From NCBI RefSeq assembly GCF_009176975.1, contig NZ_WEZG01000009.1:62001-126000 (forward strand): a DNA stretch of 64,000 nt, read 5' to 3'. The notes below the pieces were generated by a model, which was not told the origin of the DNA, did not search any database, and worked only from the letters and a program-made list of their open reading frames with translations. Shown piece after piece: positions 37,530 to 46,466 of this stretch. Position 1 is the first letter of the stretch; every line of letters starts with the position of its first letter. Made by a program: the position numbers and the translations under genes. This DNA comes from Aureimonas psammosilenae. Lineage in GTDB: Bacteria; Pseudomonadota; Alphaproteobacteria; Rhizobiales; Rhizobiaceae.

Positions 37530-38531
37530 ATGGCAAGCGTTCCGACGTCGGGTGATGATGTTTTAGTTGGGGCATCGGGTCCGGATGCGATCGACGGGCT
37601 CGGCGGCAACGACGAGATTCTGGGCACGGGCGGTGCGGACGATCTGAAGGGCGGGGACGGCAACGACGTCATCTATGGCGGAGCCGACAAGGGCGACGAC
37701 ACGATCACCGACAGCGGTCTCAATGGTGATACCGCCATGTATGGAGGCGCTGGCAACGACACGTTGCGCATCACCGCTCCAGGGTCGCAATGGTCCTACA
37801 CGCAGGCCAGCCTCTATGGTGAGGACGGCAACGACACGCTGGATGCCGGCAACAGTCGCTACTTCATGCTTGACGGCGGGACCGGCAACGATGTGCTGAT
37901 TGGCGGCACTGGCTACGGCTCCTTGTTGGGCGGCGATGGCGACGACACGCTGGATGCCAGCCGAAGCACGTATGGTTCCACTTCCCAGCTGATAAGCCTG
38001 AATGGGGGCGCGGGTAAGGATACGCTGATCGGCAGTGCTGGGGCGGACTCCCTCTATGGCGACACCGGAGACGACGCGCTGAACGGTGGTGGCGGCAACG
38101 ATACGCTTGAAGGCGGTTTGGGAGCCGACACGCTGACCGGCGGAGACGGTGCGGACTTTCTGAGCGGTGGCGCGGGCCGGGACATGCTGACGGGCGATGC
38201 CGGGGTCGATACCTACCAAGGCCAACGGTTGGATACGTACGACCCCGACACTGGCATGTTTGTTTACAGCAACTCGCTGAACGGCGACACGATCACGGAC
38301 TACCAGAACGGCGAGAAGATCAGCCTCGGCACGAACCTTGCCAGCGCTGCCCAAGTCCAGCTGGCAACGGTCGGTGCCAACACCGAACTGCGGATCGACA
38401 CCGACAACAACGGCTCGTTCGACACCACCATCACCCTTCAGGGCACCATCGCCGGTACCCTTCTCGTCACCAGCGAAGGTGGATTAACCAACAACATCAT
38501 CAGTATAGCGCTACGGAGGATCAAGCGCTGA
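37530..38531 (+). CDS. RTX-type secreted protein, 5' part of a frameshifted gene
   Basis: A 333-aa segment made largely of calcium-binding nonapeptide repeats (GGxGxDxLx), for example GGNGNDTLEGGLGADTLTGG-like blocks at 210-250. It ends with the FITDYQNGEKISLG type of C-terminal module. A good RBS (ggagggg) supports ATG 37530. It terminates at TGA 38529-38531. In the frame one base back, the sequence reads on as YSATEDQALTVSAANGILRN, the start of a cadherin-like domain that belongs to the next ORF. I read this as one gene broken near 38500. RTX proteins are exported by type I secretion through the ABC route; no such exporter lies in the window. Confidence 0.72.
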   Translation: MASVPTSGDDVLVGASGPDAIDGLGGNDEILGTGGADDLKGGDGNDVIYGGADKGDDTITDSGLNGDTAMYGGAGNDTLRITAPGSQWSYTQASLYGEDGNDTLDAGNSRYFMLDGGTGNDVLIGGTGYGSLLGGDGDDTLDASRSTYGSTSQLISLNGGAGKDTLIGSAGADSLYGDTGDDALNGGGGNDTLEGGLGADTLTGGDGADFLSGGAGRDMLTGDAGVDTYQGQRLDTYDPDTGMFVYSNSLNGDTITDYQNGEKISLGTNLASAAQVQLATVGANTELRIDTDNNGSFDTTITLQGTIAGTLLVTSEGGLTNNIISIALRRIKR

Positions 38532-38533
38532 CA

Positions 38534-41500
38534 GTGTCGGCAGCGAACGGCATTCTGCGGAACGATACGGACGTGAACGGCAACGCCTTAACGGCGGTGC
38601 TCGTAACCGGCCCCGCCAACGGCTCGTTGACGCTGAATGCCGACGGCTCGTTCACTTACACGCCGAACGCAAATTTCAATGGTGCGGACAGCTTCACCTA
38701 CCAGGCGGGCGACGGAACGGCGACCTCGGAACCGGTCACCGTGACGTTGAACGTCGGAGCGGTGAACGATGCGCCGGTTGCAACGAACGACAGCGGTTAC
38801 TCTGCGCTTCATAATACGGCGCTGACGATCACATCGGCATCCCTTCTCGCCAACGATACGGATGGAGACCCGGAACTGACGCAAGGGCTGTCCTTGACGG
38901 CCGTCGGCTCGGCAACGAACGGCACGGTCTCGCTCGTGAACGGCAATGTGGTCTTTACGCCGACGGGCAATTATTCCGGTCCAGCCTCCTTCCAGTACAC
39001 TGTCTCCGATGGCGCGGGCGGCATTGCAACGGCCATTGTTTCCCTTTCCATCGGCACGCCGTCCTCAACGAATGTCCCGACTGCTGGCAACGATGTTCTC
39101 CTGGGCACCGAAGGCGCCGACACGATCGACGGCCTTGCCGGCAACGACCGCATCTCGGGCAAGGGCGGCGATGACATTCTGCGAGGTGGGAATGGCAGCG
39201 ACGTTCTGGAGGGCGGTAACGGCAACGATCTCCTGAACGGCGGTGCCGGTAAGGACACGCTGACGGGCGGCGACGGGGTCGACACCTATCAAGGCCTCAA
39301 GATCGTCACCTACGATGTCGTGAATGACCTTTACGTCACGACCAATACGCTGAACGGCGACACGATCACCGACTATAAATACGGTGAGAACATCGATTTC
39401 GGCGCGATCATCGACAGCGCCGACCAGGTGCAGTTGGTGACTGTCAACGACAATACCGAACTGCGCGTCGATACCGACCTCGACAACATCTTCGAGACCG
39501 TGGTCACGTTGCGGGGCTTGATCGTCGGGGATGTCGTCATCGAGAGCGTCAACGGCACCAACAACGTCGTGCGCATCCTCGCCCCCTCGTCTGTTCCGAC
39601 CAGCGGCAACGATGTTCTTGTCGGCACCCAGGGGAATGACACGATCAATGGCCTCGGGGGCGATGATCGCCTTTCCGGCCTTGCTGGTGATGATACGCTG
39701 ATAGGCGGCGCCGGCGCGGACACCCTTATCGGCGGTGCCGGATCGGATACGGCAAGCTATGCCGACGACGAGGTCGGCGGACCCATTCGCATCGATCTGT
39801 CGACCGGCTTGGGGTTTGGTGGGCAGGCCGAAGGAGATCAGCTGAACGGCATCGAGAACGTGATCGGCACGATCTTCAGCGATACGCTGATCGGTGACGA
39901 TGTCGCGAACTCGCTTGTCGCTGGCAGGGGCAATGACGTCCTCGAAGGGGGCGGCGGGGCGGACACGCTGGACGGCGGCGCGAACCGTGATCTGGCGACT
40001 TACGCTTCGTCGGAGGCAGGCGTCCGCGTGGACCTTGCCGCCGGCGAAGGGTCTGGCGGAGATGCGGAAGGCGACCGGCTGATCTCAATCGAAGACCTAT
40101 CCGGCTCGCGCTTCGACGACACGTTGATCGGAAGCGCCGGCAACAACAACATCGCCGGCGGTGACGGTAACGATGTCCTCGAAGGACTTGCCGGAACCGA
40201 CAAGCTGGATGGTGGAGACGGCATCGATACCGCAAGCTATTCCCGCTCCGCAGCCGGGGTGACGGTGGATCTGGCCAGCAGGATCGGGTTTGGCGGCAGC
40301 GACGGCAACGACGTGCTGATCAGCATCGAGAATGCCCTTGGCTCGGCTTTCGACGACACATTGATCGGAGGAGACGGCGCCAATGTCCTTGATGGCTCTG
40401 CCGGAAACGACACGCTGATCGGCGGTGCCGGCGACACGTTGATCGGCGGCGAAGGCACCGATACCGCGAGCTATGCACGCTCCAAGAATGCCGTTCTGGT
40501 TGATTTGTCGACAGGTCTTGGGTTCGGAGGTGATGGCGCAAGTCATACCCTCATAGGTGTCGAGAACCTGACAGGCTCGCGTTACTTCGACGTCCTCTCC
40601 GGCGATGCCGGTGCCAACGTGCTCGATGGCTCTGGCGGCAACGATATCCTCGAAGGCGGTGCAGGCGCGGACATGCTGCTCGGTGGCGCGGGGTCCGATA
40701 CTGCGAGCTATGCTCGCTCGGAAACCGGTGTGCGGGTCGAACTATCGACGGGGCTCGGCTACGAGGGTGATGCGGAAGGCGACAAGCTCACCGGCATCGA
40801 GAACATCACCGGTTCGACTCACGATGACGACCTTGTCGGTAACTCCGGCTACAACACGCTGGATGGGGGCGCCGGTAACGACCTCCTTCAAGGGGGCGCC
40901 GGCAATGACACGCTGATCGGCGGCGACGGCGTAGACACGGCAAGCTATTCTTCGTCTCGTTCGGCCGTTCAGATCGATCTTCTGTCCGGGACGGCGCACG
41001 GAGGCGATGCGAATGGCGATACGTTGATCGGCATCGAGAGCCTGATCGGTTCGGCATTCAATGACACGCTGCGCGGCGATGCCAACGCCAATGCTCTGCG
41101 AGGCGGTGCGGGCAACGATCTCCTTGTCGGCGGAGCGGGGGCCGATACGCTGATTGGCGGCGACGGTGCCGATACGGCGAGTTACGCTTCGTCGCAGGCC
41201 GGTGTCCGAATCGATCTGGCGGCCGGAACCGCCCGTGGCGGGGACGCCGGTGGTGACATCCTGTTTGGCATCGAAAACCTGACCGGTACAGCCTTCGCAG
41301 ACAGGCTGGTCGGCGACGCCGGAAACAACGTTCTCGATGGCGGGTTCGGCAACGATACGTTGGAAGGCGGTGCCGGGGCGGATCGGTTCGTGTTTTCGAC
41401 ATCGCTGGATGCGGTTTCGAACGTCGACAGGATCGTCGCCTTCGATGCCGCATCCGACATCATCCAGCTAGCGCGGACGGTGTTCAACGCCCTGTCCCCC

Positions 41501-41689
41501 GGCGCTCTCCGAGCGGCTGATTTCGCGGTCGGGACGGCCGCGACCACGGCGGCGCAGAACATCATCTACGATAAGGACACGGGTGGGCTCTTCTATGATG
41601 TGGACGGCGTCGGCGGCGCAGAGCAGGTTCAGTTCGCAACGCTGGACACGGGCTTGAGCCTGACAACCGGCAACTTCTTCATTGGCTGA
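38534..41689 (+). CDS. RTX/cadherin-like secreted protein, 3' part of a frameshifted gene
   Basis: The 1051-aa continuation of the preceding ORF. Two cadherin-like/VCBS-type domains (NDTDVNGNALTAVLV..., then NDTDGDPELTQGLSL) lead to RTX blocks. From 39745 to 41300, seven tandem units of about 79 aa occur; each has a TASYA strand, a VDLSTG strand, IENLTGS and two to three nonapeptides. The end (IIYDKDTGGLFYDVDGVGGA, then FFIG) is the usual uncleaved type I secretion signal region. The GTG at 38534 is an artefact of the broken frame; coding extends upstream to about 38500. Likely an adhesin or surface protein. A strong terminator follows. Confidence 0.75.
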   Translation: MSAANGILRNDTDVNGNALTAVLVTGPANGSLTLNADGSFTYTPNANFNGADSFTYQAGDGTATSEPVTVTLNVGAVNDAPVATNDSGYSALHNTALTITSASLLANDTDGDPELTQGLSLTAVGSATNGTVSLVNGNVVFTPTGNYSGPASFQYTVSDGAGGIATAIVSLSIGTPSSTNVPTAGNDVLLGTEGADTIDGLAGNDRISGKGGDDILRGGNGSDVLEGGNGNDLLNGGAGKDTLTGGDGVDTYQGLKIVTYDVVNDLYVTTNTLNGDTITDYKYGENIDFGAIIDSADQVQLVTVNDNTELRVDTDLDNIFETVVTLRGLIVGDVVIESVNGTNNVVRILAPSSVPTSGNDVLVGTQGNDTINGLGGDDRLSGLAGDDTLIGGAGADTLIGGAGSDTASYADDEVGGPIRIDLSTGLGFGGQAEGDQLNGIENVIGTIFSDTLIGDDVANSLVAGRGNDVLEGGGGADTLDGGANRDLATYASSEAGVRVDLAAGEGSGGDAEGDRLISIEDLSGSRFDDTLIGSAGNNNIAGGDGNDVLEGLAGTDKLDGGDGIDTASYSRSAAGVTVDLASRIGFGGSDGNDVLISIENALGSAFDDTLIGGDGANVLDGSAGNDTLIGGAGDTLIGGEGTDTASYARSKNAVLVDLSTGLGFGGDGASHTLIGVENLTGSRYFDVLSGDAGANVLDGSGGNDILEGGAGADMLLGGAGSDTASYARSETGVRVELSTGLGYEGDAEGDKLTGIENITGSTHDDDLVGNSGYNTLDGGAGNDLLQGGAGNDTLIGGDGVDTASYSSSRSAVQIDLLSGTAHGGDANGDTLIGIESLIGSAFNDTLRGDANANALRGGAGNDLLVGGAGADTLIGGDGADTASYASSQAGVRIDLAAGTARGGDAGGDILFGIENLTGTAFADRLVGDAGNNVLDGGFGNDTLEGGAGADRFVFSTSLDAVSNVDRIVAFDAASDIIQLARTVFNALSPGALRAADFAVGTAATTAAQNIIYDKDTGGLFYDVDGVGGAEQVQFATLDTGLSLTTGNFFIG

Positions 41690-41695
41690 AGAGCG

Positions 41696-41726
41696 AAAGG
41701 GGGAAGCCATACTTCCCCCTTTTTTC
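41696..41726 (+). terminator. Rho-independent terminator after the RTX gene
   Basis: aaagggggaag (41696-41706), loop ccata, cttcccccttt (41712-41722): a perfect 11-bp stem running into a T-tract, 7 nt after the stop codon. Confidence 0.9.
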
Positions 41727-41729
41727 CTT

Positions 41730-42007
41730 TACTAATTCGTACCTCCCTTCGGGGTTGATGCAGCTGTGAATCTGCAGAGCCTCGTGGATTTCGACTCGGT
41801 GAAGATGGCCTGCCCCCATTAGGTGGCCCGGTTCGAATCTAATGCATAGTAGGGCTTGCTGGCGACGGCTGAGGGGACCAGCGAACCGAGTTGACAGAAG
41901 GCGGACATCCGCTTCGTGCCTTGCGTACGGCTGCAACGGGTCATGAGCGGAATGACTGCGTTCCGCTACTTGCGCCCTTAAAGCTGTCGGTCATCTCTCG
42001 GCCCCAG
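41730..42007. other. Intergenic between RTX gene and integrase
   Basis: No ORF of note. A ggttcgaatc stretch at 41830 resembles a tRNA T-loop, but no acceptor or anticodon arm accompanies it. The 20-bp tRNA-Leu att repeat is not present here. Confidence 0.4.
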
Positions 42008-43630
42008 TTAAGCCGAAGAACCCTTGTCTAACTTTAGGATCGGGATCTTCTCCAACTCTCGCAGCATCGCGGCCATAGGGTAGATCCCGTAGGCATTGCC
42101 AACGTTCTTGGCCGCGTGTCCTGTCATGGCGTCTACGATGTCGAGGCGAAGGTCATAGCGCCGGCCGAGCGTCTTGAAACGATGTCGCCAAGAGTGGTTC
42201 GGTGCCAACCGGGTGTCCGTCAGCCCAAGCTTACGCACCCAGCGCCCAATCACTTTTGTTCCGTTCCCACCGCGCTTACCAAACTTGTCCGGCGGTAAGT
42301 CGGTAAAGAGCGGACCACTCTTCACTGTCTTCGTGAAGTCGAGGAAGCCATTCTCGATGAGAGCTGGGTGCAGCGGCAGCGCTCGCTCCGAGTTGGCATT
42401 TTTCAACGGTCCTGCTTCGGCAGCGAAGCGCATGACCCAGACCCCTTCGTGCTCATGCACGTCCTCACGCCGTAACTGACATGCTTCAGATAGGCGGGCA
42501 CCAGAATACGCGCAAATCCAGGGGACCCACCGAAGGGATGGGCTCTTCTCTTTCATCGCTGCCTTCAGGACGGTCACCGCTTCCGGGTCAGTAAAGTCGC
42601 GTCGTGCCTCTGCCGCAACCTTCTTCACCGTAAGCGTGACCTTCTCGGCGGGGTTCGCATCGAGTTTTCGGTTCTCGACAGCGACTTGGAGGATGGCGCG
42701 CACCGGTGCGATCTTCGCATCCCGGATCGTCTTCGGAGCGCGTTTTGCTTCGAGAAGCGCATTCTTCCAACGAAGGAGATCATCGACGCTCAACCGATCG
42801 GCATCGCGATGGCCAACGAAGGTCGCAAGCTCGTTCAAAACTCGCTTCCATTCGTAGATCGTTCGCTCGCGCGGACGCTTCTCGGCGATCCAAAGTTTGA
42901 AAGCATCGTCAATGGAGAAGGTAGTCTGCGCCTTTTTCTTCTGAACTGGGCCAGAAGCCGTAGGCGGCTCTGATGTGGCAAACGCTGTCGGCCAGAACCC
43001 ATCGCCTTTCGCGGATGCGGCGAGGGCAAGGCTAGCTTGCTGAAGCATCTTCCCTATAGCTTTCACAACCTTGCTACGGCCAAGGGCATCAGTCCGAAGT
43101 CCGCGACGTTTCAAAAGCGCTTCGGCACCTTCTACGCAAAGATCCTGCATGCGGCGAATGGGGGTGGCGTTGGGATCGAAGGCACCTAGGTCGGGCGGAG
43201 GAGCGCTGATGTGTGTCGTCTGAGGAGGACGCTCGAGGAGATCCCTGTCGTGGCCCCCGCCTGAGGCAAACGGGACGATGATGTACGGGACCTGCCATAA
43301 GCCCTCGAACAAGTCCGTGCGCCACTGCGTCTGACTGCCCGGCTCTTCACGATGCAGCTCGATCCAACGGTCGTAGAATTCACGAACGATCTCAAGCGCC
43401 TCGCGCTCGGAGATCGTCGCAGGCCCAGCTCGCAACGTGTCCCACCGAGCCTCGACTTCCGCCAAAGCCGCTAAATGGCGTTTCTTCGCTTCCTCGGCAT
43501 CTTTCGTTCGAAGGCTGACGAGTTCTTCCCGCTTGCCAACAATGGCAACGAGATCAGCAGGCACCCGGCGGCGCAGCCAGTACATTCCCGTCTTTGGATG
43601 TTTGTAAGGACGGCACATCGCGAGGACCAT
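42008..43630 (-). CDS. Tyrosine recombinase (integrase) 1
   Basis: A 540-aa phage-type integrase with an N-terminal DUF6538-like region (GMYWLRRRVPADLVAIVGKR), a SAM-like core-binding domain (about 240-330) and a C-terminal catalytic domain. The catalytic residues are visible: Arg in YSGARLSEACQLRREDV, HSWRHRF (HxxR), MTGHAAKNVGNAYG (GH and probable Tyr). ATG 43630 is chosen among several; GTG 43639 and ATG 43618 also fit. Its 5' end is 83 bp from the inner tRNA-Leu att copy. It therefore probably served an element to its left that shares the same tRNA target. Confidence 0.9.
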   Translation of the reverse strand: MVLAMCRPYKHPKTGMYWLRRRVPADLVAIVGKREELVSLRTKDAEEAKKRHLAALAEVEARWDTLRAGPATISEREALEIVREFYDRWIELHREEPGSQTQWRTDLFEGLWQVPYIIVPFASGGGHDRDLLERPPQTTHISAPPPDLGAFDPNATPIRRMQDLCVEGAEALLKRRGLRTDALGRSKVVKAIGKMLQQASLALAASAKGDGFWPTAFATSEPPTASGPVQKKKAQTTFSIDDAFKLWIAEKRPRERTIYEWKRVLNELATFVGHRDADRLSVDDLLRWKNALLEAKRAPKTIRDAKIAPVRAILQVAVENRKLDANPAEKVTLTVKKVAAEARRDFTDPEAVTVLKAAMKEKSPSLRWVPWICAYSGARLSEACQLRREDVHEHEGVWVMRFAAEAGPLKNANSERALPLHPALIENGFLDFTKTVKSGPLFTDLPPDKFGKRGGNGTKVIGRWVRKLGLTDTRLAPNHSWRHRFKTLGRRYDLRLDIVDAMTGHAAKNVGNAYGIYPMAAMLRELEKIPILKLDKGSSA

Positions 43631-43652
43631 GTGTATCACCCGTGTGTATCAC
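43631..43652. repeat. 13-bp-period direct repeat beside integrase 1 (arm-site candidate)
   Basis: gtgtatcac at 43631-43639 and again at 43644-43652. It ends 61 bp before the inner att core, almost the same spacing as the gttgaaca pairs of the neighbouring island. Likely integrase 1 arm-type binding sites, although the first copy overlaps its start codon region. Confidence 0.5.
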
Positions 43653-43713
43653 TCGGGCAGCACTAAGTCATTGCGTCTCGCGGAACTCCTGCATCTCAAC
43701 GGTTTGAGAGAGG

Positions 43714-43733
43714 ATTGGTGCCCAGGAAAGGAC
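43714..43733. repeat. Inner att copy (left end of island)
   Basis: attggtgcccaggaaaggac, identical over 20 bp to the 3' end of tRNA-Leu at 57140-57159. No other part of a tRNA is present here. It is the junction left by integration and also faces integrase 1. Confidence 0.88.
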
Positions 43734-43795
43734 GGGCCTCGACGGGGATGAAAGCCTTGTGCCGCATAGGTTTGAAGAGTTGCCACCCTATCGTT

Positions 43796-43816
43796 GTTGA
43801 ACAGTCCTGTTGAATA
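43796..43816. repeat. Left arm-type site of the island integrase
   Basis: gttgaaca at 43796 and gttgaata at 43809, 13-bp period. It starts 62 bp inside the left core and matches the pair at 57057-57077. Confidence 0.65.
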
Positions 43817-43943
43817 TGAAACTGGCGACGAAACGTCAAACGCGCCGTCTAATCTAGCGTAGAAGATAGTTGCTATTTTTAGCGTAGGGCCTCCTTGCCA
43901 TGCCATCTCTTTGCGCGATCCAAAGTCATGCGTAGGGGGGACG

Positions 43944-44120
43944 ATGTTCCTGGCGATGAAAGAGGCGCTGCAACAGACTCTGGCGCAGGCGGACACATTC
44001 ACAAACCAGTCGCTAAGCGCGAAGCTATGCAGACAATACCCGTCCACATGGCTAGGATTGAAGTCTTACAGGAATCAGCCCCATCTCATACTTAAGGCAG
44101 GAGTTCATGTCGGTTATTGA
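43944..44120 (+). CDS. Small 58-aa protein coupled to the REase/PIN-like gene
   Basis: A 58-aa ORF with a purine run (gggggg) 4-5 nt before ATG 43944. It begins MFLAMKEALQQTLAQADTFT and continues NQSLSAKLCRQYPSTWLGLK: a helix followed by a basic, aromatic segment. Its stop codon lies 14 nt inside the 44107 gene, so ribosomes could pass directly to that start. I do not recognise it. Position suggests a regulator, antitoxin or small partner of the 753-aa protein. Confidence 0.5.
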   Translation: MFLAMKEALQQTLAQADTFTNQSLSAKLCRQYPSTWLGLKSYRNQPHLILKAGVHVGY

Positions 44121-46368
44121 CCCTCGGCTAGTACCCCGCGCTTTACCGGAGGTTGACACCCGGAGCTTTGAACTGTTCGGGCAAACTTTCTATGGCGCGA
44201 TGCAGGACCGGGAGTTTGTCCCTCTCGGTGGAATGCACGACGGCGGCGCAGAGGGGTTCGACGCACCGCCCCTCCACGAGCCGGAGATGTTCGAGGAGGC
44301 GGCCACCGGACGTTTTCTGCAAGTCTCAAAAGAGGCGAACCCTCGGTCGAAGGTGCGGAAGACCGTTCGTCGGCTCCGGCAGTTCGGTCGGGAACCGAAG
44401 ACGCTTGCCTACGTGACGTCGCAGCTCGTCCCGGACATCGATAAGGAGGAGACCCTCCTGTCAAAGGAACTGGGCTGCCGCATCGACATCCGGGACGCCC
44501 GGTACATCGAGATTAACATCAATTCCGCGCCGGCGATCCAGCAGGCCTTCCGGTCCTACCTCGAGCCCTCGATCGAATACCTCTACAAGCCTGGCGTCGC
44601 CGATATTGGGGCGCGGGCTGAGGAGTACACGGACCGGACGCTGGCTGTGTTCCTCCGCCAGGAAGTGGAGAACCGGCGGGACAAGACCGGCCTCCTCGAA
44701 TCGGTCGCGGACAGCCTGATCCTCTGGGCGCTCGGCGACACGGACCCGGACAAGAAGCGCTTCATGACGCGGACGCAGATCCTCGATCGCATCATCGAGA
44801 CTCTTCCCGCCGCCAACCAGTTCATGAAAGGGGTGCTTGACGATCGACTGGAGATCATGGTCGCGAAGGACGCACCGGGCGGTCGACAGATTAGGTGGTA
44901 CCGCAGGCAGGACCAGTTCTGCCTGCCTTACGAGACTCGACAGATTGTCGGGGCGGAGAATGCCGCCGACGACATGCTGAAGCTCCAAGTCTCGTGCGTG
45001 ATGGAGGACCGCCTCACCGAAATCAAGGAGGAGGGGGACGAGGTCGACGACATCAGGGCCGTCGTAGTGACGACCTGTCATTCGACCCTGGAACGGGTCT
45101 TCGAGCGGCAGGGCCTGAACATGGCGCTGTTCATCACCAACGGTACCGAGGACGACGAACTTTACACCGACGTCGAGGACATCGTGTCGAAGGTCGTTGA
45201 CCGGACGGACGTGCCGGCTGGCGCGAAGGGGCGCGTCAGGCTGTACGCACTCAAAGTGCTGCGCGGGACATTCTACCGGTCCAGCGAGGTGGAACGGACC
45301 TATCTGCGCAAGCTCAGCCGGACCTACGTGCTGCTCCTGACGTTGAAGAACGAACCCCGGATCGTTGAGTACTTCCGCACGCTAGCGACGACGTTCCGAC
45401 TCTACGTCGGGACGGATCTCCTGATCCGCGCCCTCTCAGAACAGTACCTGACTCCCGACAACCGGACGACCGTCAACCTTCTCGCCCTCCTGGTCGAAGC
45501 CGGCTCCGAACTCGTCCTGACCGAGACGACGGTCAAGGAGGTGTCGACGCACCTTCGCGCCCAGATATGGGAGTTTGAGAACCACTACGGGCACGTCGAG
45601 AGCAAGATCCCTCTGGAACTCGTCGAGTACATCGACCGCCTGATCATTCGTGCCTACCTCTACAGCCGACTAGCGCCGGCTGATGGCATCGCGCCGCCCA
45701 GGTCGTGGAGCGACTACATCTCGCAGTTCGCCACCTACAACGACGTGCGGGCGAACAGAGCCGCACCCGAGCTCGCCGCCTACCTCGTCCGCAAGTTCAA
45801 GATGACCTACGAACCGAACGAGAGGACGTCGGAGGGGATCGACGAAGAAGAGTTGCAGCGGCTGACAGACCGCATCCTCGAGGCTAAGCAGCAGAACGGC
45901 TATGCGAAAGCGGAACGCGAGATCCTGGCCCGCAACGATGCACTGCATACCCTCCGGATCTTCCGAAGGCGGCTCCAGGAAGACGAACACAGCCCCGCGA
46001 ACCGTTGGGGATACCAGACCTGGTGGCTGACGCAGGACGGCAAGGTTCGGAAGGCAGGGGCGGAAGTCGTCGCCAGGCGTGCCGGCGCGCCGTTCATGAT
46101 GCGCCCCGAGTTCCTCCTGAGCTATATCAGTTTTGCTCCAGACCTGAAGAAGGTACGCGATAGCTTCGAACGCATCTTCCCGACCGCACTCGGGGTGAGG
46201 TTGTCGGCGCGGCTCTCCGGGGACGTGTTCGACAAAACAATGGAGCAGGCGACGGAAGCGGTGCGGTACGACGAGGCACGCGCCGGGGCGATCATCACGA
46301 CGTTGACCAACAAGCTGAAGGGCGATGCGATGAAACGCTACGAGATTACCTGGGACCCGGCGGTCTAG
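44107..46368 (+). CDS. Large protein with REase-like, wHTH-like and PIN-like regions; candidate defence effector
   Basis: A 753-aa protein with no family name known to me. Region 1 (20-155) begins FELFGQTFYGAMQDREFVPL, then GGMHDGGAEG (Asp45) and RFLQVSKEANP (Gln72, Lys75), followed by LAYVTSQLVPDIDKEETLL. This order matches Mrr-like/PD-(D/E)XK domains at the N-terminus of defence proteins. Region 2 (215-280) looks like a winged helix (MTRTQILDRIIETLP). Region 3 (430-520) has a PIN-like pattern: LYVGTDLLIRALSEQYL (Asp437), LLVEAGSELVLTETTVKEVS (Glu478). The last 230 residues are helical. RBS aggag 6 nt before ATG 44107. Nuclease activity is inferred. Confidence 0.62.
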   Translation: MSVIDPRLVPRALPEVDTRSFELFGQTFYGAMQDREFVPLGGMHDGGAEGFDAPPLHEPEMFEEAATGRFLQVSKEANPRSKVRKTVRRLRQFGREPKTLAYVTSQLVPDIDKEETLLSKELGCRIDIRDARYIEININSAPAIQQAFRSYLEPSIEYLYKPGVADIGARAEEYTDRTLAVFLRQEVENRRDKTGLLESVADSLILWALGDTDPDKKRFMTRTQILDRIIETLPAANQFMKGVLDDRLEIMVAKDAPGGRQIRWYRRQDQFCLPYETRQIVGAENAADDMLKLQVSCVMEDRLTEIKEEGDEVDDIRAVVVTTCHSTLERVFERQGLNMALFITNGTEDDELYTDVEDIVSKVVDRTDVPAGAKGRVRLYALKVLRGTFYRSSEVERTYLRKLSRTYVLLLTLKNEPRIVEYFRTLATTFRLYVGTDLLIRALSEQYLTPDNRTTVNLLALLVEAGSELVLTETTVKEVSTHLRAQIWEFENHYGHVESKIPLELVEYIDRLIIRAYLYSRLAPADGIAPPRSWSDYISQFATYNDVRANRAAPELAAYLVRKFKMTYEPNERTSEGIDEEELQRLTDRILEAKQQNGYAKAEREILARNDALHTLRIFRRRLQEDEHSPANRWGYQTWWLTQDGKVRKAGAEVVARRAGAPFMMRPEFLLSYISFAPDLKKVRDSFERIFPTALGVRLSARLSGDVFDKTMEQATEAVRYDEARAGAIITTLTNKLKGDAMKRYEITWDPAV

Positions 46369-46466
46369 GCACCCGATGAAGTTTCAACGTTGGAACGTCG
46401 AACTGCTGGTGGCGGTGCCGGATCGTCGTTCTGTTCAAGCTATATCGGGACGTGCATGGAGGGAGA

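Noticed and set aside
38440-38540. Programmed frameshifting in the RTX gene
   Set aside because: There is no slippery heptamer at the junction, and a linker that normally precedes the cadherin-like domain is missing, which points to a deletion.
37560-41680. Possible CRISPR-like or satellite repeats
   Set aside because: The periodicity follows codons of RTX nonapeptides and 79-aa units. There are no constant repeats with unique spacers.
41822-41845. tRNA fragment or att site suggested by ggttcgaatc
   Set aside because: Only a T-loop-like string is present. There is no acceptor pairing, no anticodon arm and no match to the 20-bp att core.
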